Shown in pieces: positions 63,949 to 64,000 of a DNA stretch of 64,000 bases. Position 1 is the first letter of the stretch, and each line of letters begins with the position of its first letter. The notes beneath the pieces were generated by a model that was not told the origin of the DNA, did no database searches, and saw only the letters and a list, made by a program, of their open reading frames with translations. The stretch lies in assembly GCA_015075175.1 (NCBI GenBank), contig JABTUV010000007.1, positions 174,122-238,121 on the forward strand. The letters are read 5' to 3'. Origin of the DNA: a bacterium (GTDB taxonomy: Bacteria; Hinthialibacterota; Hinthialibacteria; H5-UNCL2). The translations under genes and the position numbers were made by a program.

Positions 63949-64000
63949 ATGGACATGACCAATCTGCCTTCATTGCCCGTGGGACGCGGGACTCCGCCGC
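63949..64000 (+). CDS. Possible start of a divergent gene, truncated by the window end
   Basis: ATG at 63949 (MDMTNLPSLPVGRGTPP), open to the window end. No ribosome site of quality; 52 bases are too few to identify it. Low confidence. Confidence 0.2.
   Translation, partial: MDMTNLPSLPVGRGTPP

Overview
The window is about 64 kb of high-G+C bacterial chromosome (roughly two thirds G+C by eye), dense with single-copy core genes. There is no rRNA, tRNA, phage or plasmid gene that I can see. Hfq, lipoprotein signals, a LolA-like protein and an F-type ATP synthase fit a Gram-negative-type heterotroph. A Tat-signal sulfatase, a GDSL hydrolase of the planctomycete/verrucomicrobial style, an inositol-phosphate synthase and many palindromic intergenic repeats point to a little-studied phylum. 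I cannot name the phylum from sequence alone.

Layout. 0.2-2.6 kb: mutM, an FMN reductase and a HAMP membrane protein. 3.0-9.6 kb: a surface-glycan cluster (GT2 glycosyltransferase, DegT aminotransferase, Gfo/Idh dehydrogenase, hexapeptide acetyltransferase, FAD oxidoreductase, polysaccharide deacetylase); its middle genes look like a WbpB/E/D-type module for a di-N-acetylated sugar nucleotide. 9.8-12.8 kb: a TPR protein and a CCA-adding enzyme. 12.8-20.2 kb: the ATP synthase operon atpZ-I-B-E-F-H-A-G-D-C. 20.3-23.9 kb: ribokinase, isocitrate and malate dehydrogenases, PII. 24.1-29.8 kb: glycosyltransferase, class V aminotransferase, nucleotide-sugar epimerase, sulfatase. 30.0-32.9 kb: three-gene pntA/pntAB/pntB transhydrogenase. 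33.0-37.7 kb: serine hydrolase, LolA-like protein, groL-groS. 38.1-42.0 kb: comB, an iron-sulfur gene, comF, a 2-hydroxyacid dehydrogenase. 42.6-51.4 kb: ftsK, TPR lipoprotein, small coiled-coil protein, a DUF3592-like protein, nrnA-like DHH phosphatase, GDSL hydrolase and M14 carboxypeptidase. 51.4-63.8 kb (minus strand): a VapBC-like pair, valS, cimA, CDP-alcohol phosphotransferase, inositol-phosphate synthase, histidine kinase, glycosyltransferase, hflX, hfq.

Two properties dominate. First, many essential genes (atpA, atpG, groL, ftsK, cimA and others) have broken reading frames. In nearly every case I can restore the family-typical protein by adding one base to a short homopolymer run. 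I therefore read these as consensus errors, not pseudogenes. The atpD gene is a separate problem: its first 269 residues look like the N-type ATPase beta subunit and the rest like an ordinary F-type beta subunit.

Second, at least seven families of short palindromic or tandem repeats are scattered between genes. Several supply the stop codon of the neighbouring gene (five exact cases for one family), one appears to encode a signal peptide, and one sits inside a coding sequence and breaks it. This repeat-to-gene-end docking is the most unusual real biological signal I see.
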